Assembly: GCA_004194705.1 (NCBI GenBank)
Contig: SADC01000688.1
Location: 124,001-188,000 of the forward strand
Length of the DNA stretch: 64,000 bases
From: Ditylenchus dipsaci
Lineage: Eukaryota; Nematoda; Chromadorea; Rhabditida; Anguinidae
Direction of reading: 5' to 3'
The stretch's first letter is position 1, and every line of letters starts with the position of its first letter. The notes beneath the pieces are model-generated. The model was not told the origin of the DNA, did no database searches, and saw nothing but the letters and a program-made list of their open reading frames with translations. The translations under genes and the position numbers were made by a program. This document shows, in pieces, positions 54,401 through 64,000 of the stretch.

Positions 54401-55686
54401 CGGTGGAAATCAGGTGCTTAGCCAGCCAGCAGCTCAGAACTATTACAATGGACCAGCTGGCGGTGTGGGTGGTCAGGTGTCTCAGCCGACCAACGGACCT
54501 CACTTCTTCAAACAGCCCAATGGTGGGGGAGTGCAGCCAAAGCAGGATTATGTCAAATCAGAGTATGTGTCCAGAGACACTGGAGGATTTGGTTCAGCCA
54601 GTGGTCAGATGTCGGCTCAACATGGTGCGGGATATGGCACAACTGGTTCATCAGGAGTCTCTTCAGTTGGAGGATATGGAGGCGGGCATGCTTATGATCA
54701 GTCTATCTCCCGAGTCATTTTAATCAAGAATGTAAGCTTTTAGATTAGATGGACTGATAGCTGAAAAATTCCTATTTTATCAGCCTAAAAAATGCACAAA
54801 TAAAAGTTTTAGACAGACATTGATTTTAGGTAATTACCCAAAAAGATTTCACTCGGCCAACTTCCGGTACTATCCCGCATTCGTACCCACAGATACATGT
54901 AAATACCACAGTTTCTATGCGCAGTAGACCTATAACGAAAAAAATGTTTAAAATCTATTATTTTTCTTACATTTGACCAAAGTTTAGTCAAAAGTACCCT
55001 AAAAACCCCATATAGCTTGTAGGAATTATGTCAAAAATTTAAGAAAATTTCAATTTTTTTTGTTATCAGAAACTGTTTACAAATGTATCTTCATCATGTT
55101 AAAGGACCGTTGCCACCTTTTTGAATTATTCCCCGCCAATTCAATTTTTTCTCATAATCATTCAACTTCTGTACGGACTTTTCAGCTTGGTCTCTAACGA
55201 AACAAGGCCTAGAATTTAATTTCAGGCTTAGTTTTGTTAAAATCCAAGTTGAAAAATTCGTACGTAAATCCAACGATGAAGAAAAAAATTCAATTGGCGG
55301 GGACAATCGTTGTCGTAGACGGCAATGGCCCTTTAAGCATAAAAAAGTAGCTTAAGACGTCTTGCGGCGTAGAGGATGGTTAAATGGATAAGTACCCAAC
55401 TTCCTAGCTCTAACTAAACCTAATTTTTAAAAGACTAATGAAAATTTTAAAAAACATATTTTATTTTTTAAAAGTCCCCAACTTGAAATTTCAGCTTCCA
55501 CTGGACTATACGTGGACTATTGTGTCTGACCGAGTGCAGCAGTACGGTGACTTAGAGAGTGTTGAGATGATCTCACAGGGAGTGGCCAAAGTGCGCTTCG
55601 TCAAGCTAAGTGATGCCGAAAGAGCCAAGGCTAATCTGCATGGCACCACAGTGGAAGGGCGTGTGATTGCTATTGAGTATTTGTGA
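48413..55686 (+). CDS. HNRNPM: heterogeneous nuclear ribonucleoprotein M / MYEF2-type protein
   Basis: Seven exons join in phase to about 550 residues: 48413-48503, 49238-49350, 50568-50720, 50821-51027, 51286-51777, 54327-54731 and 55495-55686. The N-terminus is Arg/Ser-rich (MAGRMRSRSRSPLR). RRM1 spans exons 2-3, with MVYLSNLPFELTWMELKDF and the RNP1-like KSKGCAVVEF. RRM2 spans exons 4-5, with RIFLTN, KGMAVCQYS and HPIEAVQAVSMLHDQRLFDR. A long low-complexity Gly/Ser/Gln region follows in exons 5-6. RRM3 spans exons 6-7, with SRVILIKN and GVAKVRFVKL. This order and the EAVQA-type segment match HNRNPM/MYEF2 (Rumpelstiltskin in fly), nuclear RNA-binding proteins acting in splicing and mRNA control. 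Human HNRNPM and MYEF2 cannot be told apart here. AATAAATAAA lies at 55811-55820. Confidence 0.88.
49826..50259. mobile_element. TTAA MITE in HNRNPM-like intron 2
   Basis: The ends AGCCTCGTGTTCAATGACTG and CAGTCATTGGACACGAGGCT are flanked by TTAA (49822-49825 and 50260-50263). The arms of about 200 bp carry ACGCGGGAAGGGCTGTAAAC and TTGTAGCTAAGATTCAGGGC and are nearly identical between the two sides. Confidence 0.85.
51878..51966 (-). mobile_element. tRNA-derived SINE tail, reverse copy
   Basis: Read on the minus strand, GCGTTTGAATTTGCCATATT and CTCATTGTCATCAACAAGTT match the tails at 2840-2889 and 53279-53326. The head is not visible; a CCGTATT-type element begins where it would be. Confidence 0.5.
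51969..52219. mobile_element. CGTATTA-end MITE
   Basis: The left CGTATTATCTCCAATTAGCG and the right CGCTTATTAGATATAATACG are inverted; the middle has C-rich AGACCCCCCCCCTCTACTTT. Confidence 0.5.
52352..52503. mobile_element. CCGTAAATGTTC-end MITE
   Basis: The ends ACCGTAAATGTTCTAATAGA and TCTATTAGAACATTCACGGT are inverted. It is nested in SINE copy B. Confidence 0.6.
52518..53249. mobile_element. palindromic element with CCGACTAAAA array arms, 9-bp target repeat
   Basis: The ends GGACAATACTTTTTTCTCCG and CGGAGAAAAAGTATTGTCC are flanked by the 9-bp direct repeat TTAAAAAAA (52509-52517 and 53250-53258). Each arm starts with six or so CCGACTAAAATA units and continues into a 200-bp inverted block (GGCCAAAATTATTGG, CAGATTTCGGGTCCGATCGG). 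Related core sequence occurs at 56040-56170. The 9-bp duplication suggests a MULE-mobilised element. Confidence 0.7.
53350..53645. repeat. palindrome with CCCCTTTTT/AAAAGGGGCAA arms
   Basis: The left arm TTGCCCCTAAAGTCTGAATT ... TTGCCCCTTTTTAATC is mirrored by the right arm GATTAAAAAGGGGCAA ... AATTCAGACTTTAGGGGCAA. It lies in HNRNPM-like intron 5. Confidence 0.6.
55103..55332. mobile_element. TTAA MITE in HNRNPM-like intron 6
   Basis: The ends AGGACCGTTGCC and GACGGCAATGGCCCT are flanked by TTAA (55099-55102 and 55333-55336). It shares the CCCCGCCAATTCAATTTTT arm and the AAGTTGAAAAATTCGTACG centre with copies at 10.7 and 43.4 kb. Confidence 0.8.
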
Positions 55687-55899
55687 GTAGGAGCAGGAGA
55701 GTGAAAGTGTGTGATGTCAATCTTTTATTTTTTCCTATTACATGAACTAACTGGTCTTGTGGTTTTGGTATTTTATTATTTTCGTTGCTATTTATCTGTA
55801 CATGTATTTCAATAAATAAATTTTTGGCAAATTAAGCGGCTATGTGAAAATTGTGCATGGTATAAGAAAATTTAGGAAAAAATGTTGAAGGACTGGGTG

Positions 55900-56285
55900 C
55901 CATGGTATTTCGTCCAAAAGTCAATTCGTCCAAAGTGCACTTCGTCCAAAAATTCAATTCGTCCAAATTTCAATTTCAAGTCAAAATTTTGAGAGAAACC
56001 CATTTTTACGGTTACAGAATAACTTCAACCGCTCAGAAACCCGTGCCAGAGTGGCCGAAAGCAAAAAAATCTGGTTTTTTTAGGGGTTAAGAGGACAAAC
56101 TTTTCGCGAAAAAACAATTGAGCGAATCAGAATCGCAATGCGATCGGGTTAATCGCTCAGAATTACACCACCGAATAGCCGAAACTATCCTAAACCACTC
56201 CAACGACGCCAAGCTAGTACCCCTGTTAGCATAGTTGCACGGGCGCCGCTAGTCAAAACGGGCGCCGGCGCCGGGCGCCGACCTG
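55900..56285. repeat. TTCGTCCAAA array and GGCGCC cluster
   Basis: Four TTCGTCCAAA-type units lie at 55908-55975 (one arm only). A block at 56040-56170 resembles the interior of the element at 52518-53249. At 56240-56282 a GC-rich cluster repeats GGGCGCCGGCGCC, standing out from AT-rich surroundings. Confidence 0.45.
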
Positions 56286-57748
56286 ACAAATTTTTCTTTG
56301 ACAGCTTTTTGGTGTATGACTTGTCTGTTTGAGCAGGTTTGTTTTCTTATTTAAAATGTTTTTCTATATATGTTCAATTCTCAATCTCATGATTCTATTA
56401 AAGTATTGATAGACCAGTTCCCAACCTTTTTCGAGTTAGTTATTAGGCATAAAACTTGAACTGAAAATGAGTTTACAAAAATTGTCTCACTCTAAGTGGG
56501 AACGAACTTTCAGGGGTAATTAATACATAGTGTGGACTGTAATATTCATTGGTCAAGGCTATGGAATAGTGCCTAAGAACAGGAATTTACATAAGTTATG
56601 TGCCTGACTTATGAGTTTGAAAAAGGTTGGAAACTGTTGAAGCACACGGTAAAAAGACACACTACAAAAGTTTATATTACTTCTATACTTTTATGAAAAT
56701 AGTTTGCTGATTTAACAAATGGATTTTTCAATATAATATCATGTGATATATTGTTAAATTTTTCCTACTTTTAACACATTTTTTCTTTTCAAAAAGCACA
56801 TACATCTATATATTTTGATATAGACTCTTTGGAAGGATGAATTTCACAATGAGGAGTGTGGGTGTGGGAGCCTAAGCCATGGGTGGTATAGTTGAATTCA
56901 AAACACTGTTTAGGGTGGTTTGGAGTGGTTCGTGATGTTCGGTGGTGAGAATCTAAGCGATTCACTCGATCACATTGTGGTTCTGATTTGCTCAGTCATT
57001 TTTTCGCAAAAAAAGTGCAAAGTATACTTTTGATGCACTAAACCCCGGGAAACGTAAAGTGGACTGAAGGAGTGATGTTAAGAAATTCATTCATACCACT
57101 ATACTAAATTGAAAAGTAGACCCTAGTAGCGAATACCCCCCCCCCCCCCCCCCAACAAATTTTTTTTCAAAATCAGGTTTCAACCATTTCTTAGTAATTT
57201 TTATGCGCTGAAAACGATAAAAAAGCTGTTTTCAGGCATTTTCTGACCTAAAAAGTTGATTTTTGAAAAAAAAATTTGACCAAAATTCGAATTTTTGCCT
57301 TGGGGACCAAGGTATTCTACCTCGTTTTGTCACTGGAGCTAGGCAAAAGAGTGTCCATATGCATTTTATGATCAAGAGTCTTGCTCGGAATCATGTCTAA
57401 GGTAAGTGAGTGCGCGCATCTCTAACTCTCAAGCCCCCTGCGCACCCGAAGGGGGCGCAGGGGGCTTGGGGCTTGGAGTTGAGATGCGCACACCCACATA
57501 CTTTTAAGAATCTACCGTTTGATAGCTTATTTTGTAGCTGAGGTTCTTTAGTGTTCACCATTATGAAACATCGACACCGAATTTCCTACGAAAATTGTTT
57601 CTAGACGGGTTTGAAGTCAAAATCTTTTTCAAAAATCCACCTGAGAAACCACTGAGTTTTGAGCTTGTCCGAGGCAGTTCAAACTCGTACACATTTAAAA
57701 ATCCACTGTTTAATAGCTTATTTTGTAGCCCTGATTCTCTAGTTTTCA
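56286..57748. other. non-genic stretch
   Basis: It contains a C tract (57138-57154) next to AGTAGCGAATACC, and a hairpin at about 57410-57485 with stem AAGCCCCCTGCGC / GCGCAGGGGGCTT. No exon is supported. Confidence 0.45.
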
Positions 57749-58211
57749 CGGCTAGGGAAACTTGCCAAAAACGAAATTTGCCAAACGTATGTTTTGCCAA
57801 AACGAAATTTGCCAAAACGAAATTTGCCAAAACGAAATTTGCCAAATCGAAATGCGCCAAAACGAAATATGCCAATACGAAATTTGCCGAAACGAAATTT
57901 GGCCAACGAACCAACAGGGGGACCAAGGCAGTTTTTACGTTTTTTTTCGAAATTTTCGAAACTGTGTCCTAACCATGGTGAGGAAAATATACAAAATACC
58001 AAAATCTATACAAAATCTTGGCGTTAGTTAACTATTTAAATCTATACAAAATTTGACTAGAAATTTTGTATAGATTTTGTATAGATTTTGTATAGGTTTT
58101 GTATAAGTTTGTATAGCTTTGCACAGTTGTCATATTTATGAATTTTTACTGTATTCCGAATAGGAATTTCCGATCAAATTATCATTCTGCGACCTTCAGG
58201 TAGCATCTTAA

Positions 58212-59203
58212 AATGGATTTTGAGCAATCTGAGCATAATACTTTGCGTGGTAGCCCAAAAGAGCGCCGTGTGAAGGTTGGTTCGAAGATTACGCTTTTTA
58301 CCCTAGATAAGCTCTGTTCATGAAAAATGTAGATCTCATTCGACCAAGTAAAGCATTCTACGAAGCCGTGGAAAGGAAGCAAAAGCTATGGATACAGATT
58401 TGACATGCTGTTGGAAAATGCTAAGGAAACTGAGATGGTCATCTGTAACTTTGAGGGATGTCGTACAATTTTCGCTAAGACTGGATGTGGAGGCCTAAGG
58501 TTGGTTACAATTATTTTTTTTACAGTTTATCTTTCAATTGCAGTAGTGTTTTAAGGCATCATTTAAAGACCCACGAAGGGCCGTTCCAATTTCTCAGGCA
58601 GCTGTAGATGAAGCATTATTGAAGTTTGCCGTATGCTCTGGTCAACCTATGAGTATTGTCGGAAATACACACTTTATCGATGATGACTGGTAGGCGTATT
58701 TACGTTTTTTTTACTATTACTTTGGCTGATATTTCACGTGTTTAGGACAAAAAGTGATTTTGTTCTGCTCTTTGAGCCATTGCCGCTGGGGATGACAAAG
58801 ACAAGCAATAATGTTCGCTTCCTTGTTGAAGAAAAGCTCTCTGAGATCGGAATAAGCGCTGAGGATCAAAGGAATCTCTACATCACTACCGATGAAGGAA
58901 GTAACGTCGACAAGCTCGGAGGTCCTAATCATGTGCCCTGCATCCACTAACATTTTGGAAATCAAATGCAAAGGTCATTTTTATAATCTTAGTTTCTGAA
59001 ATAATTGTTTTTTATTCTCAGTACATGCCTCGTCTTGCTCGGCTTGCAAAATGGGTACTGTCTGTACAAGCATCAAGTTCAGCCAGTGAGAGAGCATTCA
59101 AAGAGTTGCGATGCGTCCTTGGAGACTTTGCAAGAAATCGACTCAATCCGAATAGGACCGCTTCCCTCGTTCAGTTAAGAAATTCCTTCATGAGAACAAT
59201 TTA
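58212..59203 (+). pseudogene. hAT transposase, internally deleted
   Basis: A BED/zinc-finger-like start lies at 58390-58580 (VICNFEGCRTIF, then LRHHLKTHEG after an intron). At 58745-58947 a core fragment has YITTDEGSNVDKLGG, typical of the middle of hAT enzymes. At 59021-59203 the C-terminal dimerisation segment includes VQASSSASERAFKEL and ends in TAG. Most of the RNase-H-like core is missing. AATAAA follows at 59268-59273. Confidence 0.7.
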
Positions 59204-59289
59204 GTCTTTGAATTTAGTCTGAGAAGAATATTGTTTTTGTCGTTTTGTCATTCATATTTCCGAATCAATAAAATACACGGTGACTGTAG

Positions 59290-59740
59290 CGCTGAGTAGC
59301 GTGGTAAATGTAGCTAGGTAAATATAGGCTAAACATACTTATGTACATTTAATAGTTTTGTTACCACAACTGGAACAATTGAGACGCTAGACATTAGTAG
59401 CTATATTCCAAGGTGACACTAGCTGGATACCTAGACATAGTCACTCAGATACAGTTTTCTATGTATCACTACCTGAGTTCAACCACTGCACACAAGGATT
59501 TGATATGAGCACTTGGTTAGCACAACCTGACCACCTGGGTACCACTTTTCCTACCCTAATACCTAGAACTCTGACCTTAATGCACGGTATGGCCACCTGG
59601 ATAATGTGGAGACCAGCCTCAGAGATATTGAAAGTCCATTTTATCGAGTGTCTGTTATATTAGGAGGCGAATGTAGTATTGAAGTCTGAGTACTAACACT
59701 TGGTACCAGTTCCTGGTTATCACCACCGAAGTAATAGAGA
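59290..59740. repeat. CACCTGGGTACC degenerate tract
   Basis: Units resembling GACCACCTGGGTACCACTTT and CACTAGCTGGATACC recur over about 400 bp inside hAT element 1. Confidence 0.5.
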
Positions 59741-60677
59741 CCAGGTGTTTTCGCTCTTTGTTCGCATTTCAACCCACACCCCCAACAGCAAATAACTGAA
59801 TAAAACTACAAAAATGATTATTGGATGCCACCTGAAGGTTCGGCAATGATAATTTGATCGGAATACAGTAAAAATTCGTAAATATGACAACTGTGCAAAG
59901 CTATACAAACTTATACAAAACCTATACAAAATCTATACAAAATTTCTAGTCAAATTTTGTATAGATTTAAATAGTTAACTAACGCCAAGATTTTGTATAG
60001 ATTTTGGCATTTTGTATATTTTCCTCACCATGGTCCTAACCACCTAAAACCACCCCAAACAACCAAAACCACTAAAAACAGCAAAAACCAGCCAAAATCA
60101 CACTAAACAACCCAAAACACCCCAAAACACCCGAAACCATCCAAAACTACACCAAACAAAAATTTTGCGGAATTTAAATTTTTAGTCTGAACCAACCAAA
60201 CCAAGTGGTCGTCCACTTGGATCAAAAATTTTTTTACGTTTTTGGATTCCAAAACCTATTTTCTGGACTGATTCGTGCACGCTGAACATGGTCTGACAGT
60301 GGTAAAATCACGATTCATGAAGAAATTGTTGAGTTTTAGGGAATAATTGATTTTGGTAAAATCAATTATTTGCCAAAACTCAAAAAATAACTGAGAAAAC
60401 GCATTTTGACACTGTCAAACCATGTTAAGCGTGCACGAATTAGTCTAGAAAACTGGTTTTAGAACCCAAAAACGTAAAAAAAATTTTGATCCAAGTGGAC
60501 GACCACTTGGTTTGGTTGGTTCAGACTAAAATTTAAATTCCCGCAAAATTTTGTTTGGTGTAGTTTTGGATGGTTTCGGGTGGTTTGGGGTGTTTGGGTT
60601 GTTTAGTGTGATTTTAGCTGGTTTTTGCTGTTTTTAGTGGTTTTTGGTTGTTTGGGGTGGTTTTAGGTGGTTAGGAC

Positions 60678-62575
60678 CATGGTTCGCAAAAACAGCAAAT
60701 TTGCTGAAATGCAGCAAAAATAATTGGCGTTGTGTGTTTATTGAAAACAGCAAAATTGCAGCAAAAATGCAGCAAAATTTTTGCTGCATTTCAGCAAAAT
60801 TTTGCTGCATTTCTCCGTCTCCCACATATTACGCGTTTTGCATTTTTCCAACTATATTTTTTGCTTTCTTTCTTTCTGTAGTCAGAAAATATATGAAACA
60901 TCCGTATAACAGCAATACCTAGGCTATATGCAGCCCGTAAAAGTCACTCTGAAAGGGGAGGGAGGGATTTTCATATTAGCATCGGCTAGGTCACAGGTTC
61001 AAATCCACCTGGATGCATGACCTATTTTTCACACCATTTTTCATATTTTATTTTCAAGTTTGGTATGAAAATAATGCTCATTCTAATGTCTATCCGACAA
61101 GAGGGACTGCTGGGTACCCAAACTGGGATCCCCACCTGAGTACCCCTCCCGTGTACAGGATGGTTTGGAAAAATTCGGAAAATCATAAAAAAGTTTAAGT
61201 TTGAATTTTATTTGTCTGCAACTCATTCATATTTGTTTAAGTATAATATATTTTGTGTTTCGTATAGAAGAGCTTACAGGTAGCTTAAATTCTGTCACCG
61301 ATTTTCCTGGGTAAGTCGATGGGGCAAGAAGCTACCTACGCGAAATTTTCAATATTTTCCGAATCTTTTTGGATTACTCGATACTACTCCACCTTGGTAC
61401 CTCTTTTCTGCGTAGCTCTATCCTGTGTACTCCCCCACCTGGGTACCACCACTGAGTACTACCTCATGGTTATTCCCGTCCTAGGTACTCCTCATATTGG
61501 TATCCCTCACCTGAGTAACACCAGCTGGGTACCCCACCTGGGTCCACCAACTACTCAACTACGAAGATCGGGCCACCTGAGTACTGATCGTGAGTGATGG
61601 TAAACTTATAATTTTTTTAAGATTTTCGCCATTTAGATTGGCGATTTACAGCATTTTTTCGTTTGATAGACCAAACCTAAGTCAATCCTAGAAGCTTTTA
61701 GGCTCAAGAGGTGTCTGAAAAGTTCTGAATCCCTTCTTCGTCTTCGCTGTCATCCTTCTAATCTGTCCTTATCTCTTTCTTTTGTTCCTTTTTTAGAGTC
61801 AGAGTTGCACGAGGAATAATATATAAATGCTTTCACATTAAAATTACTATAAAAAGTTGGTAGCTCGCGAAGGTTTGATCAAGAGAAAAGAGAGTATGTT
61901 CGACGAATAGGATGGCCCTAGATTGGACGATTTTAAATTTTATTTATTACTAAATTCCGATTTTCAACTTTATTATAGCTTAGATATAAGCCATAGCCTA
62001 GAATCATGGCTACACATTGGTATAAAAAATGTGTAATTGTAAAGAAGATACAAAACATCAATCAAGGAAAAACACAAAATGAGGCAGCTGATTCAGGTAG
62101 GCTTCAGCCTTCAACTCAGCTGTTATAGTTGTTTAACCATGCACTGATAGTCTCGCCGGATAGCCATGAGGATGAGCATTATTTTCATACCAAACTTGAA
62201 AATAAAATATGAAAAATGGTGTGAAAAATAGGTCATGCATCCAGGTGGATTTGAACCTGTGACCTAGCCGATGCTTATATGAAAATCCCTCCCTCCCCTT
62301 TCAGAGTGACTTTTACGGGCTGCATATAGCCTAGGTATTGCTGTTATACGGATGTTTCATATATTTTCTGACTGCAGAAAGAAAAAAAGCAAAAATTATA
62401 GTTGAAAAAATGCAAAACGCGTAATATGTGGGAGACGGAGAAATGCAGCAAAATTTTGCTGAAATGCAGCAAAAATTTTGCTGCATTTTTGCTGCAATTT
62501 TGCTGTTTTCAATAAACACACAACGCCAATTATTTTTGCTGCATTTCAGCAAATTTGCTGTTTTTGCGAACCATG
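60678..62575. mobile_element. hAT-like element 2 in right arm
   Basis: The ends CATGGTTCGCAAAAACAGC and GCTGTTTTTGCGAACCATG have the exact 8-bp repeat GTTAGGAC on both sides (60670-60677 and 62576-62583). The terminal inverted repeats are about 400 bp, with GAAATGCAGCAAAA arrays and a tRNA-like GGTCACAGGTTCAAATCC block. The interior has CACCTGG-type repeats (61080-61580) and no transposase, so it is non-autonomous. Confidence 0.85.
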
Positions 62576-62771
62576 GTTAGGACACAGTTTCGAAAATTTC
62601 GAAAAAAACGTAAAAACTGCCTTGGTCCCCCCTGTTGGTTCGTTGGCCAAATTTCGTTTCGGCAAATTTCGTTTTGGCATATTTCGTTTTGGCGCATTTC
62701 GATTTGGCAAATTTCGTTTTGGCAAATTTCGTATTTGGCAAATTTCGTTTTTGGCAAGTTTCCCCTAGCCG

Positions 62772-64000
62772 TTTTCACCATTATACGGGGCGTAATCGTT
62801 TCGCCAATGAAATTTTCGCCAAGAAGGTCATTTCGCCAACGGCATCTTTTTGCCAATGCATCTTCTCGCCGATAAACTCTTTTCGCGTATATGTTTGATT
62901 TCTTTTTCGAATAAGCGGTGAGAAGGAAAATTTGATTTAATTCTTCAAATGGGATACACATCCAATAGCAAATAGATGATCTCTCAGGTTCGATTCCAGT
63001 GGGTGGATACCAGTGTTTTACTGAGCTCACTCCGAGTGAGAATCTGACTCACTCTCACTCACAAGGTTTTTTTTCAATTCTCACTCTCACTCAAAGCCTG
63101 TGAGGACAAATTTTGTTCTCGCTCACTCTCACTCACAGGCCAAAAAAACATCCTCACCCTCAAAAAGATCCAATTTTGGCTTACCGTATTAGCCCAGAGT
63201 ATTAGCTGTATTAGCCCAGAGCAAATATTTTGCTAATCTGTTTTTGCGTTTTCTTAACTCCCACGAGCTCTACTGATCCTGCGATTCAGATTTTGATTGA
63301 GGACTCAAAATTTCTCACTCACTCTCACTCACATACTCTGAGGACAAACGTCATTCTCACTCACTGTCACTCACAGGCCCAACAAGTGTCCTCAGCAAAC
63401 ACTGGTGGACACCCTTTTTTCGTGAAGGCCCCAAAGAGTATTTTTCTCTAAGGATACTTTTTTCGGATTCTTTGATTGTTTTTTTCACCCCAATCCCTTG
63501 TAATGAGAAGTGTGTTAGTCTCTTGCCGCGAAGCGGCCAAATACACTCGGTTTCGTGTGCTCATAATCTGGAAAATGGGTAAAAAGTGAACAAACACAGG
63601 AACTCGGGTTCGAGTTTAAATAGGGTAAGGTTAAGGTAGAAATGGGGTAATGTTAAGGTTTAAATAGGATTCAAAGTCAATTTAAACTTTAACATGACCT
63701 AATTTAAACTTTAACCTAACCTGGAAAATTGAATAATGGGTAAAGTTAAGATTTATTTAAAGTTTATTTGAACATTAACCTTACCCAACTTAAGCTTTAC
63801 AATATCCAGTCAAACTTTTCCTTTAAAATTTAAACTTTAAATTGGGTAAAGTCTTACTTTAAATTGGGTGAAGTTTGACTTGATTTAAACTTTATTTAAG
63901 GTTTTACACCCACTTTTTACTTTTTTCGCATATATATTTATGTGAATATGCATTTTTATCATGTTTGTGATCGCTTTTGTGCTGTGCAATATAAGTTTTA
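62772..64000. other. non-genic right edge with simple repeats
   Basis: TTTCGCCAA-type units lie at 62798-62885. A tRNA-like B box (TCAGGTTCGATTCCAGTG) is at about 62985. CTCACTCTCACTCA runs lie at 63030-63385. A degenerate GGTTAAGGT / TTTAAACTTTAACC tract lies at 63600-63910. No gene is seen. Confidence 0.5.

Larger units (their letters stand above)
57974..60032. mobile_element. hAT element 1 in left arm
   Basis: The ends CATGGTGAGGAAAATATACA and TGTATATTTTCCTCACCATG have the exact 8-bp repeat GTCCTAAC on both sides (57966-57973 and 60033-60040). The terminal repeats of about 190 bp contain several TTTTGTATAGATTTTGTATA units. It carries a truncated transposase. Confidence 0.9.
57749..62771. 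mobile_element. large palindromic element hosting two mirror-image hAT insertions
   Basis: The ends CGGCTAGGGAAACTTGCC and GGCAAGTTTCCCCTAGCCG are flanked by a 6-bp direct repeat TTTTCA (57743-57748 and 62772-62777). Each arm is an array of GCCAAAACGAAATTT units, then GGGGGACCAAGGCAGTTTTT and GTCCTAACCACCTAAAACC. The centre (60300-60420) has GACAGTGGTAAAAT and AATAATTGATTTTGGT hairpin arms. Without the hATs at 57974-60032 and 60678-62575 the host is about 1050 bp and symmetrical. No gene is present in the host itself. Confidence 0.75.

Noticed and set aside
57760..57910. Regular short repeats resembling a CRISPR array
   Set aside because: The units are degenerate, there are no unique spacers, and a mirrored copy forms the other arm of a palindrome; the context is eukaryotic.
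57561..58002. Several long frames on both strands
   Set aside because: They translate the GCCAAAACGAAATTT array and have no gene-like features.
63600..63910. GGTTAAGGT-type tract resembling telomeric repeats
   Set aside because: The units are irregular and occur in both orientations, without a fixed telomere motif.

Overview
The window is eukaryotic, from an AT-rich invertebrate-like animal genome. It has spliceosomal genes with GT-AG introns, AATAAA signals behind most of the genes and no bacterial operon structure. CLPX, NDUFB7, ANP32 and an HNRNPM/MYEF2-type protein are recognisable. I cannot name the phylum. More than half of the sequence is transposable-element DNA, mostly palindromic (foldback or MITE-like) elements nested in one another.

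Genes from left to right: a small membrane-protein gene on the minus strand (5.4-5.9 kb); NDUFB7 (+, 6.8-7.4 kb); a PELP1/RIX1-like nuclear protein (+, 8.05-10.44 kb); mitochondrial CLPX (+, 16.44-26.0 kb, 13 exons, with a hAT transposon in intron 11); a secreted single-kringle protein (+, 27.1-28.75 kb); an unidentified multi-pass membrane protein (+, 31.27-33.79 kb); a helical or coiled-coil protein (-, 41.5 to 34.04 kb) whose last intron is filled with a transposon nest; ANP32 (-, 46.0 to 43.1 kb) with two apparent 1-base frameshifts; and a three-RRM HNRNPM/MYEF2 homologue (+, 48.4-55.7 kb). ANP32 and HNRNPM are divergent across a 2.4-kb gap.

Mobile DNA: (i) hAT elements with exact 8-bp target duplications at 2.9, 21.9, 32.4, 34.8, 58.0 and 60.7 kb; (ii) pogo/Tigger-like elements flanked by TA at 0.29, 2.9, 14.6 and 32.2 kb; (iii) TTAA-flanked palindromic MITEs in about eleven copies; (iv) a MULE carrying an OTU protease domain (37.0-40.4 kb) with 10-bp target duplications, inside a TA-flanked mariner-like element; (v) a tRNA-derived SINE; (vi) elements with CCGTATTT ends; (vii) large palindromes whose arms are arrays of short sub-repeats. 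Many insertions can be ordered in time because one target duplication interrupts another element.

The strongest unusual observation is at 57.7-62.8 kb. Two different hAT-like elements sit at exactly mirror-image positions in the two arms of one palindromic element, with reverse-complementary 8-bp target duplications (GTCCTAAC and GTTAGGAC). Other points to check are the frameshifted but otherwise intact ANP32 gene, the OTU-bearing MULE, a conserved core shared by palindromic elements with different ends, and a hairpin element bounded by long G and C tracts.
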